A DNA stretch of 64,000 nucleotides, taken from assembly GCA_964408435.1 (NCBI GenBank), contig CAYOZL010000002.1, forward strand, positions 12,413 to 76,412, in the 5' to 3' direction. The notes beneath the pieces are model-generated. The model saw only the letters and a program-made list of their open reading frames with translations. It ran no database searches and was not told where the DNA came from. Of this stretch, positions 18,219-27,581 are shown piece by piece (position 1 is the stretch's first letter; each line of letters opens with the position of its first letter). A program made the translations under genes and the position numbers. The stretch is from CAYOZL01 sp964408435 (lineage in GTDB: Bacteria; Bdellovibrionota_C; UBA2361; SZUA-149; CAYOZL01).

Positions 18219-19283
18219 TCATAAATCTTCTAGAAAAATTTTTTTATTTGTTACGTTATCTAAATAACTTGGAAAATGTTTTTCGAATTCAGTTAAAAGC
18301 TTGGCATACTGAAAAGAAGATTCATCAGAGCTCTTAGTTGATAAATATCTTAGCGTTACAAATATCCTCCTCACTGTTCCAGGTATCCATTTAGAGTAAT
18401 GATTTATTTTTTTAATTTTATCTAATTTTGAGAACCTGCCAACAACTTTTAAGTCTCTTTGAAGTAAAACTTTAGAATAATCTGAAATAAAATTTCCAGG
18501 CTTATTAAGCTTATGATAAAAGTATTTAACTAGCTCAAAATAATTATCATCTCCTAACAGTTCATCTGTATCTCTATCGTTTATTAGTGCAACTAAGTCG
18601 TAGTATTTAGTTGCGAGCAAAGCATCTTGATAGTCTATTACTCTAAGCTTATCATTCTGGTCTATAATGATATTCCATGAGTGAAAATCTCTATGACATA
18701 AAACTTTTTTAAAACTAGATAAATCTTTGCAAAGTAAATCAAATGATTCTTTAAATATAGCTACATCACTGAGCTCTTCTAATGTGTAATCTAAAATCTC
18801 ATCTAATTCCTTTCTATAAATATCAAAGCCAAAACTTCTTTTAAAAGCAAAAAAGCTTGAATCAGCCTTAATGTTTTGTATTTTACTAATTTCATCAATA
18901 GCTAGTTTATACTTTGAAATATCTTTATTAAGAATGTAGTGATCAGCTAGTAAGGAATCTCCTAAGTCTTCAATAAAAAATATATTTTCATCTGTGAAGA
19001 AAATTTCTGGGACTTTGACATCATTTTTTGAAAAAAAATCTCCTAACCCTCTAACAGCATCGTTTATTTTTACGATAGAGCCACCTAGTTCTGAGGTTTT
19101 AAGGTCAGTGAAAAACATTGCTAGAACACTACTAAAGCTATCTTTATATTTAGATTCAAGATGAATTCTAAAATACCTTCTAGATGAAGCATCCGGTGTT
19201 AAAGATTCTATATTAGAAATCTTAGTGTTTGAAAAAAACTTTTTAAAAGAATTCTCAACTGAGCTATGTAGTATATCTTCCAT
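18219..19283 (-). CDS. amgK: N-acetylmuramate/N-acetylglucosamine kinase (aminoglycoside phosphotransferase fold)
   Basis: A 354-residue kinase of the APH/choline kinase fold that phosphorylates anomeric C1 of MurNAc or GlcNAc from turned-over cell wall. The catalytic loop is VLCHRDFHSWNI (Asp and Asn of the Brenner motif) and the metal-binding segment is RVIDYQDALLATKYYDLVAL. The N-terminal PDASSRRYFRI is typical of AmgK. Next to murU, it forms the bypass that skips de novo GlcNAc-based MurNAc synthesis and is linked to fosfomycin tolerance in other bacteria. It is divergent from rsmI, about 50 bases apart. Confidence 0.9.
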   Translation of the reverse strand: MEDILHSSVENSFKKFFSNTKISNIESLTPDASSRRYFRIHLESKYKDSFSSVLAMFFTDLKTSELGGSIVKINDAVRGLGDFFSKNDVKVPEIFFTDENIFFIEDLGDSLLADHYILNKDISKYKLAIDEISKIQNIKADSSFFAFKRSFGFDIYRKELDEILDYTLEELSDVAIFKESFDLLCKDLSSFKKVLCHRDFHSWNIIIDQNDKLRVIDYQDALLATKYYDLVALINDRDTDELLGDDNYFELVKYFYHKLNKPGNFISDYSKVLLQRDLKVVGRFSKLDKIKKINHYSKWIPGTVRRIFVTLRYLSTKSSDESSFQYAKLLTEFEKHFPSYLDNVTNKKIFLEDL

Positions 19284-19333
19284 AAGTGCTTAATCTTTAG
19301 TTGATCTTATAACTTAGATGTTTATACTGCATT

Positions 19334-19996
19334 ATGCTCTATATTGTGGCAACTCCTATTGGTAATCTAGAAGATCTTTCTAAAAGAGCTATTAATATAC
19401 TAAATGAAGTAGATCTAATCCTAACAGAAGATACTCGTCATTTTTCAAAGCTTGCTAATAGATATGAAATTAAAACTCAACTAAAAAGCAATCACGAACA
19501 TAACGAAATTAGACAACTTGATAGTATTATCAAGATGTTGAAATTAGATAAAAATATAGCTTTAGTAAGCGATGCTGGAACACCGTGTATTTCTGACCCA
19601 GGATATAGACTTGTGAAGGCCTGCCATGAAAATGATATTACAGTAAGCACTGCACCAGGTGCATGCGCAGCAATAGCTGCACTTAGCATTAGTGGTCTAC
19701 CTAGTGATAAATTTATTTTCAATGGTTTTCTACCAGTTAAACCTGGGAAAAAAGAAAAAGAATTAGTTAACAGTTTAAATCTTGGAATTACCAGTATTTT
19801 CTACGAGTCTCCACATAGAATAGTAAAAAGCATTAAACTCATAGATAAACTAACAAATAATAGAACAATTTTTGTTGTTAGAGAAATTAGTAAAAAATTT
19901 GAAACCTATTACAGAGGCTTACCAAAAGATGTTTTAGAAAAAATTGGAGAAAAGACTAAGGGGGAATTCGTAATTGTTATTTCTAAGGAATTATAA
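19334..19996 (+). CDS. rsmI: 16S rRNA C1402 ribose 2'-O-methyltransferase, short form
   Basis: SAM-dependent methyltransferase of the tetrapyrrole-methylase fold that modifies C1402 in the ribosomal P site. Visible are the opening YIVATPIGNLEDLS, LTEDTRH, the SDAGTPCISDPGYRLV loop and the FYESPHRI motif. At 220 residues it lacks the C-terminal roughly 60-residue domain of E. coli RsmI (286 residues), ending cleanly after VIVISKEL. Many bacteria have this shorter version, so it is probably functional. It converges on the fadJ-like gene with 12 bases between stops. Confidence 0.93.
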   Translation: MLYIVATPIGNLEDLSKRAINILNEVDLILTEDTRHFSKLANRYEIKTQLKSNHEHNEIRQLDSIIKMLKLDKNIALVSDAGTPCISDPGYRLVKACHENDITVSTAPGACAAIAALSISGLPSDKFIFNGFLPVKPGKKEKELVNSLNLGITSIFYESPHRIVKSIKLIDKLTNNRTIFVVREISKKFETYYRGLPKDVLEKIGEKTKGEFVIVISKEL

Positions 19997-20008
19997 TCCT
20001 AAGAAAGG

Positions 20009-22114
20009 CTAGCTATAAAAGCTAATTGATTTTTCAGCTCTACTTTTAATACCATCACAGGGCTCAAATCTATCACCTTTATGTTTTTTGAATTTTGCCA
20101 ATAAATTACTAGCACCTAAAGTTTCACTATATTTAATAGCTCCGCCTCTAAAAGGTGCAAAGCCTGTGCCCATAACAGTAGCTAAATCAACCTGTCCAGC
20201 AGCTTCAAGCCCGGGTTTGCCCGCTACAGACTCATCTAAACACATTACTGCTTCATTAATCATTGGCAACATTAAACGTTCTGATAGCTCAGATAAGTCT
20301 GCTACTTTCCTCTCAGAACCTAAACCAAGAAGATTATAAATTGAATTATCAACTTCTGACTTTTTTCCTTCATACTTATAAAAGCCTAAGCTTGATTTCT
20401 TACCGAGTCTTTTATCTTCTATCATTTTAGCTAGATAGTAAGGTGCTTTCATTCTCTTACCATAAGCTTTAAACATCTCTGATTGAACTTTTTTAGCTAC
20501 ATCTAAACCAACTTCATCTAATAATCTAACTGGCCCCATTGGCATTCCAAAGTTTGTTGCTGCTCTATCAATATCTTCAACAGAATAGCCTTCAGAGAGT
20601 AATTGTGAAGCTTCTGCCATATAAGGAGATAATACTCTGTTCACTAGAAAACCTGGAACATTCTCCACAACTACTGGAAATTTATTTATTTTAGCTACTA
20701 TTGCTGCCAATTTAACTACAGCTGAATCAGAGCTTATACTTCCTCTAACTATTTCTACTAATGGCATTTTTTCAGCAGGATTAAAAAAGTGCATGCCTAT
20801 TACACGAGAAGGATTTTCAACATCTTTTGCAATTTCATCAATAGATAAAGATGAAGTATTACTAGCTAGAATAGATTCCTTAGCTACAGTATCAGATAAT
20901 TCTTTAAACACTTTTTGTTTAATTTCTAAATTTTCAATGATTGCTTCAACTATCAAATCACATTGATTAAATTCAGAAATATTCTCTACTATATTTAGTC
21001 TACTAAGTATTTCTTTCTTTTTGCTCTCAGTGATATATCTTCTTTTATCTAGATATGAATTAATATGCTCATTAGCGTTTGCTCTTGCTTTTTCTGATAC
21101 ATCGCATAGCACTACATCAAAGCCTTTTTCTAGAAAAACAGAAGCAATACCAGCCCCCATTACACCACCACCCAAAACCCCTACAAGTATCTCGTCTATT
21201 TCCTTCCCAACAGATTTACCTAGCTTTTTAGATTTCTCACTTTGTAAAAATAAATGAACTAAAGATTTAGACTCTGAGCCTATTATTAATTTAGATATTT
21301 CTTCAGCTTCTAACTCTAAGCCTTGTTCAATGTTTAAACTTAATGCCTTGATGCAAACATCCAGAGCAGCTAAAGGAGCAGGATACTTTCCCTTAGTTTC
21401 TTTTAGTATATTTTTTTTAGCTTGTGCTTTAACAAAATTTCTACCTAATTGAGTAAAGGTAAGAATTTTATCTTTAAGTGCAATTTTTTTTCTGCTATAG
21501 TTACTAACTATCAATTTTGAGGCTTCAACTAGTGCTTCTTTATAGTTATTAGAAGTAATATTCTCACTTATAATTCTATCAACTAGCCCTACTCTTTTAG
21601 CTTTTTTAACACTAATAACTTTACCTTGAAGAATGATTTGTAAGGCAGCAGGTAAGCCAATAAGTCTTGGGAGTCTGACACAGCCACCGAATCCAGGTAA
21701 TATTCCAAGTTTTACCTCTGGTAATCCAATTTTTGTTTCTTTTAAGCCTGTAGCAATCCTGTAATCACAAGCTAGTGCCAGTTCACAGCCTCCTCCAACA
21801 CAAGCTCCACTAATCGCAGCTACAGTATTTTGTTTAAGCTTAGAAATTCTATTAATAAGCTCTTGACCTCTTTTTGCTAACTCTTTGGCTTTAGTTTTTT
21901 CAGTAACACCTTTAATTGCTTGAATATCTGCACCAGCACAAAAGTTTTTTATACTTGGCCCAAGAAATATTAATGTTTTAATATCAGAATTAGACTCGAC
22001 TGCTTCTATTGCTGTCTCTAACTTATCAAAGCTTTCTTTGTTAAGTATTGCCGTTTTATTATCAGCAGCATGTAAAGTAATACTAGCGGTAGAACTATCT
22101 AAGTTTTCAAGCAT
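20009..22114 (-). CDS. fadJ: Fatty-acid oxidation multifunctional protein (enoyl-CoA hydratase / 3-hydroxyacyl-CoA dehydrogenase)
   Basis: A 701-residue bifunctional enzyme. Residues 1-190 are a crotonase domain with the oxyanion-hole segment NFCAGADIQAI and GACVGGGCELALACDYRIATG; residues 305-490 are the NAD-binding 3-hydroxyacyl-CoA dehydrogenase domain, GVLGGGVMGAGIASVF, with HFFNPAEKMPLVEIVRG containing the catalytic histidine; the rest is the paired C-terminal dehydrogenase domain. It handles two steps of beta-oxidation. No thiolase (fadA/fadI) lies beside it, so the FadJ name is preferred over FadB but is not certain. Confidence 0.9.
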   Translation of the reverse strand: MLENLDSSTASITLHAADNKTAILNKESFDKLETAIEAVESNSDIKTLIFLGPSIKNFCAGADIQAIKGVTEKTKAKELAKRGQELINRISKLKQNTVAAISGACVGGGCELALACDYRIATGLKETKIGLPEVKLGILPGFGGCVRLPRLIGLPAALQIILQGKVISVKKAKRVGLVDRIISENITSNNYKEALVEASKLIVSNYSRKKIALKDKILTFTQLGRNFVKAQAKKNILKETKGKYPAPLAALDVCIKALSLNIEQGLELEAEEISKLIIGSESKSLVHLFLQSEKSKKLGKSVGKEIDEILVGVLGGGVMGAGIASVFLEKGFDVVLCDVSEKARANANEHINSYLDKRRYITESKKKEILSRLNIVENISEFNQCDLIVEAIIENLEIKQKVFKELSDTVAKESILASNTSSLSIDEIAKDVENPSRVIGMHFFNPAEKMPLVEIVRGSISSDSAVVKLAAIVAKINKFPVVVENVPGFLVNRVLSPYMAEASQLLSEGYSVEDIDRAATNFGMPMGPVRLLDEVGLDVAKKVQSEMFKAYGKRMKAPYYLAKMIEDKRLGKKSSLGFYKYEGKKSEVDNSIYNLLGLGSERKVADLSELSERLMLPMINEAVMCLDESVAGKPGLEAAGQVDLATVMGTGFAPFRGGAIKYSETLGASNLLAKFKKHKGDRFEPCDGIKSRAEKSISFYS

Positions 22115-22122
22115 AATATTAT

Positions 22123-23289
22123 CTAGCTTAAAGTCTTTAGTTCATCTACAAGGTCTGTTTTTTCCCAACTAAAACTACCATCAGCTCCAGGCTCTCTTCC
22201 AAAATGCCCATAGGCTGCAGTTGACTTATATATTGGCTTTAATAGATCTAAACCCTTAATTATTCCTTTTGGAGATAAGTCAAAAATATCTTTTAGCTTA
22301 TTAACGATTTTAGCTTCATCAACAGTACCAGTACCAAAAGTATCGATTAATACTGAAACAGGTTTTGAAACTCCAATTGCATAAGCAACCTGTAATTCAC
22401 ATTTCTTAGCTAATCCGGCTGCTACAATATTTTTTGCTAAATATCTTGTTGCATAAGCAGCAGATCTATCAACTTTACTAGGGTCTTTTCCAGAGAAAGC
22501 TCCTCCACCATGTCTTCCATACCCACCGTAGGTATCAACAATGATTTTTCTACCAGTTAAACCAGCATCTGCGTGAGGCCCACCAATAATAAATCTACCT
22601 GTAGGGTTGATGAAATATTTTGTATCAGAAGTTAATAAATTATCAGGGATTACATCTTTAATAACTTTATTAATAACAAAATCTTTTAGCTCTTCATTTG
22701 TTACTTCTTCAGTATGTTGAGTTGAAAGAACTACAGCATCAATAAATTTTGGTGCTCCGTTCTCGTATTTAACAGTAACTTGAGATTTAGAATCTGGTCT
22801 TAAATAATTAACTTCCTTAGAGTGTCTAGATTTTGCCAATCTAGAAACAATTTTATGACTAAGTGCAATAGCAACAGGCATATATTCTGGTGTTTCATCA
22901 CAAGCATAACCAAACATTAAGCCTTGATCCCCTGCTCCTTGCTCACCATCAGAGTCTTCATCAACGCCCTGAGCAATGTCTGCAGATTGCTGACTAAGGT
23001 TTGTAAGCACAGCAACACTTTCATAGTCACAGCCACATTCTTTAGAATTATAACCAATGTCTTTTAATGCTTGTCTTGCTACTCCATCAAAATCTACATT
23101 TGCTTTAGAAGTTATCTCTCCAGCTAACATAACCATTCCTGTTTTAATCAATGTCTCACAAGCAATTCTACTTCTAGAATCTTGCTCTAGTAGAGCATCT
23201 ACTACATAGTCACTGATCTGATCTGCTACTTTATCTGGGTGACCTTCTGATACTGATTCAGAAGTAAAAAAGAAATCGTTAATTGCCAT
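22123..23289 (-). CDS. metK: S-adenosylmethionine synthetase
   Basis: Makes SAM from methionine and ATP, with tripolyphosphate hydrolysis. Signature segments are SEGHPDKVADQISD (methionine/ATP binding, near residue 14), GAGDQGLMFGYA, and GGGAFSGKDPSKVDRSAAY. The 388-residue length is typical. The gene has its own upstream promoter and is followed after 8 bases by the fadJ-like gene, so the two may be co-transcribed. No SAM riboswitch fold is evident in the leader. Confidence 0.97.
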   Translation of the reverse strand: MAINDFFFTSESVSEGHPDKVADQISDYVVDALLEQDSRSRIACETLIKTGMVMLAGEITSKANVDFDGVARQALKDIGYNSKECGCDYESVAVLTNLSQQSADIAQGVDEDSDGEQGAGDQGLMFGYACDETPEYMPVAIALSHKIVSRLAKSRHSKEVNYLRPDSKSQVTVKYENGAPKFIDAVVLSTQHTEEVTNEELKDFVINKVIKDVIPDNLLTSDTKYFINPTGRFIIGGPHADAGLTGRKIIVDTYGGYGRHGGGAFSGKDPSKVDRSAAYATRYLAKNIVAAGLAKKCELQVAYAIGVSKPVSVLIDTFGTGTVDEAKIVNKLKDIFDLSPKGIIKGLDLLKPIYKSTAAYGHFGREPGADGSFSWEKTDLVDELKTLS

Positions 23290-23327
23290 AAAATTAGTCT
23301 TTAAATAAGGGTTATTAATTGTGGGTA

Positions 23328-23356
23328 GGTATACTAGTGCTTAAATAAATGGTCAA
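23328..23356 (-). promoter_or_regulatory. Sigma-70-type promoter for metK
   Basis: Read on the minus strand, TTGACC (23356-23351) and TATACC (23333-23328) are separated by exactly 17 bases, a near-consensus -35/-10 pair. The -10 box lies about 39 bases before the metK ATG, leaving a short leader. Consensus matching only; no start-site data. Confidence 0.6.
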
Positions 23357-23408
23357 TATAGTACAAGAAGTATACTGAGCATATTAATATTAAGAGTATC
23401 TTAGAAGT

Positions 23409-24272
23409 TTACTTTTTAATATCTCGATGATCTACAAGAATATCAGCATTTTTAAATTCTAAAATATTACCTAATTTCTCACTTATTGCGACAGATCTAT
23501 GCTTTCCACCAGTACAACCAATAGCTAGCGTTAAATACCTTTTTCCCTCTTTTTTATACTTAGGAATAAGAAAATTGATAATGTCTTTAAATTTATCAAT
23601 AAATTCTTTCGCATCTTCAGATTCAAGAACATAATCACTAACCTTTTTATTCGTACCAGTTAATTTAGATAGTTCTTCAATGAAATAAGGATTTGGCAAA
23701 AATCTTACATCCATTACCAAATCAGCATCTTGCATTATACCGTATTTAAAACCAAAAGACTTAATATATATTCTTAAATTATTATTCTTATCTAAGTAGT
23801 CTTCGATAAATTTTCTTAAATCATGAGGAGTAAAGCTACTAGTATCAATTACTGAATCAGCTATTCCTTTTAAATCGTAGTAGATCTTTCTCTCTTTATA
23901 GATAGCTTCACTAATAGTGTTAATATCTTTATTCACTTCAATTAAGGGATGAGGACGTCGAGTTTCTCTATATCTTCTAATTAGCACTTCATCTAATGCA
24001 TCAAAAAATAGCAAAGTAACATTAATACTTTTTGATTTTAAAACATCAATAAAATCTATTATATTTTTATCAAGCTCTTTTTCTTTAATATCTAGTAGTA
24101 ATGCATAGTCTTTAGAATCATTTGAACTTAAAACAAATTTTGAAAAACCTTCTAGTAGATCAATGGGAATATTATCAACACACTCATAACCACAATCTTC
24201 AAAAGCTTTTAGTGCTGTTGATTTTCCTGAGCCGGAGACTCCTAAAAGAATTGCTAAATTGTTGATTGGCAT
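23409..24272 (-). CDS. rapZ: RNase adapter / nucleotide-binding protein RapZ family
   Basis: A 287-residue P-loop protein. The Walker A GVSGSGKS is at residues 11-18, ECVDNIPIDLL follows, and the C-terminal domain has LAIGCTGGKHRSVAISEKL, the conserved RapZ/YvcJ phosphate- or sugar-binding pocket. In E. coli RapZ binds glucosamine-6-phosphate and delivers small RNAs GlmY/GlmZ to RNase E; in other lineages the target is unknown. It stands alone between metK and the Bor-type lipoproteins, with no PTS genes beside it. Confidence 0.95.
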   Translation of the reverse strand: MPINNLAILLGVSGSGKSTALKAFEDCGYECVDNIPIDLLEGFSKFVLSSNDSKDYALLLDIKEKELDKNIIDFIDVLKSKSINVTLLFFDALDEVLIRRYRETRRPHPLIEVNKDINTISEAIYKERKIYYDLKGIADSVIDTSSFTPHDLRKFIEDYLDKNNNLRIYIKSFGFKYGIMQDADLVMDVRFLPNPYFIEELSKLTGTNKKVSDYVLESEDAKEFIDKFKDIINFLIPKYKKEGKRYLTLAIGCTGGKHRSVAISEKLGNILEFKNADILVDHRDIKK

Positions 24273-24373
24273 AAACTAATTAGTTCTCTTTTAAATATAA
24301 ATAAAAATGGCAAGTAGCAGAAAGACTCACTCACCATTTAATTCAAGACCGCAATTACTGCTAGCTGTAGGTA

Positions 24374-24685
24374 TTAATTACAATTCATATAAGCATCCCA
24401 AGGGCTGTATAAATAACCTACATATGGGAGTGAACCTACTAAGCCTGGTAGAAAGCTTCTTTGCACTGTAACTGAGCTCCAACTAGAGCAGTTTTGATTC
24501 TTGGTTGAAATTGGCTCACTAAACTCAACTAAACTTATAATTCCAATGTGATGCCAATTATCAAAATCTTGACCTACTATATCTATATTTGAAGTTGGTG
24601 AAGATGCTGCTTTTTTAAAATGCATTGTATGACAAGCTGATAACAATGGAATAAGTAAAGCTAATGATAAAATTTTATATTTCAT
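24374..24685 (-). CDS. Bor/Iss-family outer-membrane lipoprotein (paralogue 1)
   Basis: A 103-residue lipoprotein with signal peptide and lipobox LLSAC (Cys at 18). The mature part contains DNWHHIGIISLVE, a spaced cysteine in NCSSW, and SFLPGLVGSLPYVGYLYSPWDAYMNC, which follow the Bor layout of a conserved HH, one internal Cys and a closing C. Bor and Iss of phage lambda and ColV plasmids increase serum survival. An AGGAG site precedes the ATG. It follows paralogue 2 by 27 bases. Confidence 0.68.
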   Translation of the reverse strand: MKYKILSLALLIPLLSACHTMHFKKAASSPTSNIDIVGQDFDNWHHIGIISLVEFSEPISTKNQNCSSWSSVTVQRSFLPGLVGSLPYVGYLYSPWDAYMNCN

Positions 24686-24712
24686 TTTAATTCTCCTATA
24701 TTTTTCACTAAT

Positions 24713-25003
24713 CTATCTACACCAAACTCGATAAGAGCGTGGGGAATATATACCTAATGTAATGGCACCTAATAACCCATCTATAAAAGTTGTTTGGGCT
24801 TGAAATTGTTTCGGTGTTGCTCCACCACAATGATTAGCTAAAACAACATCAACTGATTCTGGAGTTAATCCCCATAAGAAAAAGTCAGTACTTTCTGAAA
24901 CATCAGCATTAGAACTAACTCTTTGACCACCATCTGGTCTTACAGTTACATTCGCACAAGAAGGCAACAGAAAGCTTAGACATAAAAATAAAATTATTCT
25001 CAT
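24713..25003 (-). CDS. Bor/Iss-family outer-membrane lipoprotein (paralogue 2)
   Basis: A 96-residue lipoprotein, close to the size of lambda Bor (about 97). The lipobox is LLPSC at about residue 16. The C-terminal half NHCGGATPKQFQAQTT then FIDGLLGAITLGIYSPRSYRVWC matches the Bor pattern CGG...QTFVNGLLGFITLGIYTP...VYC almost position by position. This makes it a clear member; paralogue 1 next to it is more diverged. The role in Bor is cell-surface; serum resistance is known only for phage and plasmid versions. Confidence 0.82.
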   Translation of the reverse strand: MRIILFLCLSFLLPSCANVTVRPDGGQRVSSNADVSESTDFFLWGLTPESVDVVLANHCGGATPKQFQAQTTFIDGLLGAITLGIYSPRSYRVWCR

Positions 25004-25221
25004 ATAGACCTCATTAATTAATAAATTAATAGATTATTAACATATGATATTATTTTAGACTAAGAGTTTATCTTGGTCTAAACAACTAATATATCTATCA
25101 ATTTATATGCTTGGGTTGAATTAAGGGTTTCATCTTTCATAATCAGTCCAGAATATAAATGTTTATAGCAAAATTTTTATTAAGAACGATTAAGTTTTTT
25201 TAATTTGACGATGAATATATT

Positions 25222-25686
25222 ATGGACAACAAGGAATCAGGTTTCACTCTTATAGAACTTTTAACTACAGTTGCTATCATTGGGATTTTAGCATCGATAG
25301 CAATACCTGAATATAATCAATATAAATCAAAAGCTTATAACGCTGTAGCATCGAGTGCTGCTAAGACTTTTTTTACTGCAGCAATTGCTAGAAGAACTGA
25401 TAATGATTTTGACATACACGAATGCGCAACTCTTAACGCAGGAGATCATGATGTGCGTTGTGGTAACTTTGAAGGATTTGTAGATGATGGTGTGATAATG
25501 TGTGAATTGGTTAGTGAAGGTGAAGGGGATGGCGGGACGATAGGAAATATTGTTGCTGGTTGCGCTCATCTAAAAGGGAATAAGGCATATTCATACTCAC
25601 TATTCGATCTATCAAGTCGAGATTTTGGATTATTAATATGTGACTGTGATGATGATTTTTGTGACGGTGGTGACATTCTTTGTTAG
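25222..25686 (+). CDS. Type IV pilin-like protein (GspG/PilA N-terminus)
   Basis: A 154-residue prepilin. The leader MDNKESG is followed by FTLIELLTTVAIIGILASIAIPEYNQY, the N-methylation and hydrophobic helix motif, with the conserved Glu at mature position 5. The globular part is short and acidic, with six cysteines clustered at the end (CDCDDDFCDGGDILC) and in the middle (CATL, RCGNF). Cysteine-rich minor pilins are usually subunits of pili or pseudopili. No other pilus gene is near. It ends 51 bases before the tRNA-derived repeat of the adjacent island. Confidence 0.85.
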   Translation: MDNKESGFTLIELLTTVAIIGILASIAIPEYNQYKSKAYNAVASSAAKTFFTAAIARRTDNDFDIHECATLNAGDHDVRCGNFEGFVDDGVIMCELVSEGEGDGGTIGNIVAGCAHLKGNKAYSYSLFDLSSRDFGLLICDCDDDFCDGGDILC

Positions 25687-25736
25687 AAAAGTAGCTGTAA
25701 GTTTTCAAGACTAGATTTCAATATAAAACAAAAATG

Positions 25737-25779
25737 TGGTGATACTTAGACTTGAACTAAGGACCTCGGAATTATGAGT
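25737..25779. repeat. Left attachment-site-like direct repeat (partial tRNA)
   Basis: 43 bases identical to 30165-30207. It starts at the tRNA discriminator base and stops in the anticodon loop (after atgagt), beyond which the two copies diverge (ggaatc versus tccgcg). The 5' half of the tRNA is missing here, so this is a remnant, not a gene. Confidence 0.85.
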
Positions 25780-26035
25780 GGAATCTTTTTGAATTTTGTA
25801 CACTCTTAATAACTTGTATATACCTAGCAAGTATTTATACTTCTTGAATTTCTCAATTTAATCAAATCTAAAGGTATTTCTTGGTTTCATAGAGTATTTG
25901 AGGGATTTCTTGCCCCCGGCATGCCCCAGAATTGGGAAAGTTGCTGGAACAAATAGTGAGGCGTTGTTTGTAATAGGGGAATTTGGTCTTTTAAAGTTAA
26001 GTAAATATGCATTGACTGAAAAAACTCTATTAATT

Positions 26036-27334
26036 TTATTTTCTTAATTTCTTTTTTATACAAGTTGGGCACCATCCACCATTACGAATGCTAATTGGAG
26101 ATGCTTTCCATTTATGCTTGAATTCACATTGCCATTCTAGCTTTGTTTTGGTGCCTAAATATTCTTTTGATAAACAGATACCTTTTCTCATTTTTGCAAT
26201 TTCCTGCATACCCTCAATTGAATATAGTTTTTCACCAAAGCATATAGGACACCACATTCCTAAAATTACGGCTCTAGGATATGCTTTAAATTTGTGTTGT
26301 TTTGAACATGTGAAACTAATTTTACATGTACTTAGAACCGCTGTTTTGTGTATGCACTCACCTCTATGTGACTTAGCGATTTTTTTCATCTGTTCAAGCG
26401 AGTATTTTCTAAGTTCAATATGTGCACACTTAGCGCACCAAGCTCCTTCTAGAATATTACTACCTCTAATTTCCCATTGGTGACCTTTAGAGCACTCAAA
26501 AAGTAATTTATGGAAATTATTTACATATTTTTCAGATAAGCATTTTCCTCCTTCTAATTCAGCGATAGTTTTGAAGTTTTCTATCGATAAGGATCTAGTT
26601 GGATTGCAAGATGGACACCATGAACCTTTTTTTATGTTAGCTGGCGTAGAAAGCCATTTGTGCCCAAGTTCACATTCCCACTCTAAGTGTGTTACAGCAT
26701 TAAGATAGTTATTAGAAAGACATCTACCACCTTTAGATTTAGCAATTTCTTGCATTTCTTCTATGGTTAAAGGTCTTGAATTGGAACATAAGTAACACCA
26801 GGAACCGCTCTTTACTGAACCTGGATTGGCGTACCATCGATGTCCATTTGAACATTCCCACTCTAGCTTAGTATTGGCATTTTTATATACGGTAGAAAGA
26901 CATCTACCACCTTTAGATTCAGCAATTTCTTGCATTTCTTCTATGCCTAAAGGTCTTGCACTGGAACATAAGCGACACCAACTTCCTTTTTTTACTGAAT
27001 GAGCAGTGGCAAACCATTGATGTCCTTTTGAACATTCCCACTTTAGCTTAAGATTGACATTTTTATATACTTTAGAAAGACATTTGCCTCCTCTGGATTT
27101 AGCAATTTCTTGCATTTTTTCTAATGACAAAGGTCTTGCTCGAGAACAAAGAAGGCACCATCTTCCTCTCTCTACTTGTGGTGGAAGAGCATGCCATCGA
27201 TGTCCTTTGCTGCACTCCCATTCTAATTTAGTTGAAGTATTTATATATTCTTTTGAGATGCATTTCCCACCTCTGGATTCCGCAATTTTTTGCATGTCCT
27301 CGATTTTGAGTTTGCGATATTTGCGTTTAGCCAT
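26036..27334 (-). CDS. Seven-repeat zinc-ribbon protein (island, paralogue A)
   Basis: A 432-residue protein of seven tandem units of about 59 residues. Each unit has MQEIAKSRGGKCLS, then a spacer, then W-x-C-x2-GH-x-W, then about 14 residues and WCPxC. The Cys, His and final Cys pair suit a one-zinc treble clef, so seven zinc sites are expected. Units 1-4 are close copies; units 5-7 are more diverged and match units 4-6 of the paralogue at 28999. Similar W-C-GH-W...C-C repeats occur in putative zinc-ribbon (DUF4379/DUF723-like) proteins of phages and large viruses. I chose the ATG at 27334, preceded by TTGAGGTTTG, over the ATG at 27346. Function is unknown. Confidence 0.85.
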   Translation of the reverse strand: MAKRKYRKLKIEDMQKIAESRGGKCISKEYINTSTKLEWECSKGHRWHALPPQVERGRWCLLCSRARPLSLEKMQEIAKSRGGKCLSKVYKNVNLKLKWECSKGHQWFATAHSVKKGSWCRLCSSARPLGIEEMQEIAESKGGRCLSTVYKNANTKLEWECSNGHRWYANPGSVKSGSWCYLCSNSRPLTIEEMQEIAKSKGGRCLSNNYLNAVTHLEWECELGHKWLSTPANIKKGSWCPSCNPTRSLSIENFKTIAELEGGKCLSEKYVNNFHKLLFECSKGHQWEIRGSNILEGAWCAKCAHIELRKYSLEQMKKIAKSHRGECIHKTAVLSTCKISFTCSKQHKFKAYPRAVILGMWCPICFGEKLYSIEGMQEIAKMRKGICLSKEYLGTKTKLEWQCEFKHKWKASPISIRNGGWCPTCIKKKLRK

Positions 27335-27581
27335 ATCAAACCTCAATTAAAACATTAAATCAGTCAAAGCATAAACATTAATCCTAATGTTTATGCTCGT
27401 GAAAATTAAATTCTACCCGATAAATTTCAGTATTTGTAAGTAGTATGAAAAGAACTTCTAATAGCTTAATATATCACAGTGTTTTGGCAAAAACTAGACG
27501 TGAATAAGTTAAGATTGTTATTAATAAGATTTTTTAAAATTTAAGGAGGCTTGCCAAATATTTAATAACCTTTAAAGTTTT

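Noticed and set aside
23290..23408. SAM riboswitch upstream of metK
   Set aside because: Only a near-consensus promoter is visible; the leader of about 40 bases is too short for any known SAM riboswitch.
25887..26075. Possible integrase remnant at the left end of the island (minus frame, 62 aa)
   Set aside because: No tyrosine-recombinase motif (R-H-R-Y) is visible and it overlaps the zinc-ribbon gene end.
26036..27334. CRISPR-like array
   Set aside because: Repeated DNA every 177-180 bases is explained by protein-coding repeats in one continuous frame, without short identical repeats and unique spacers.
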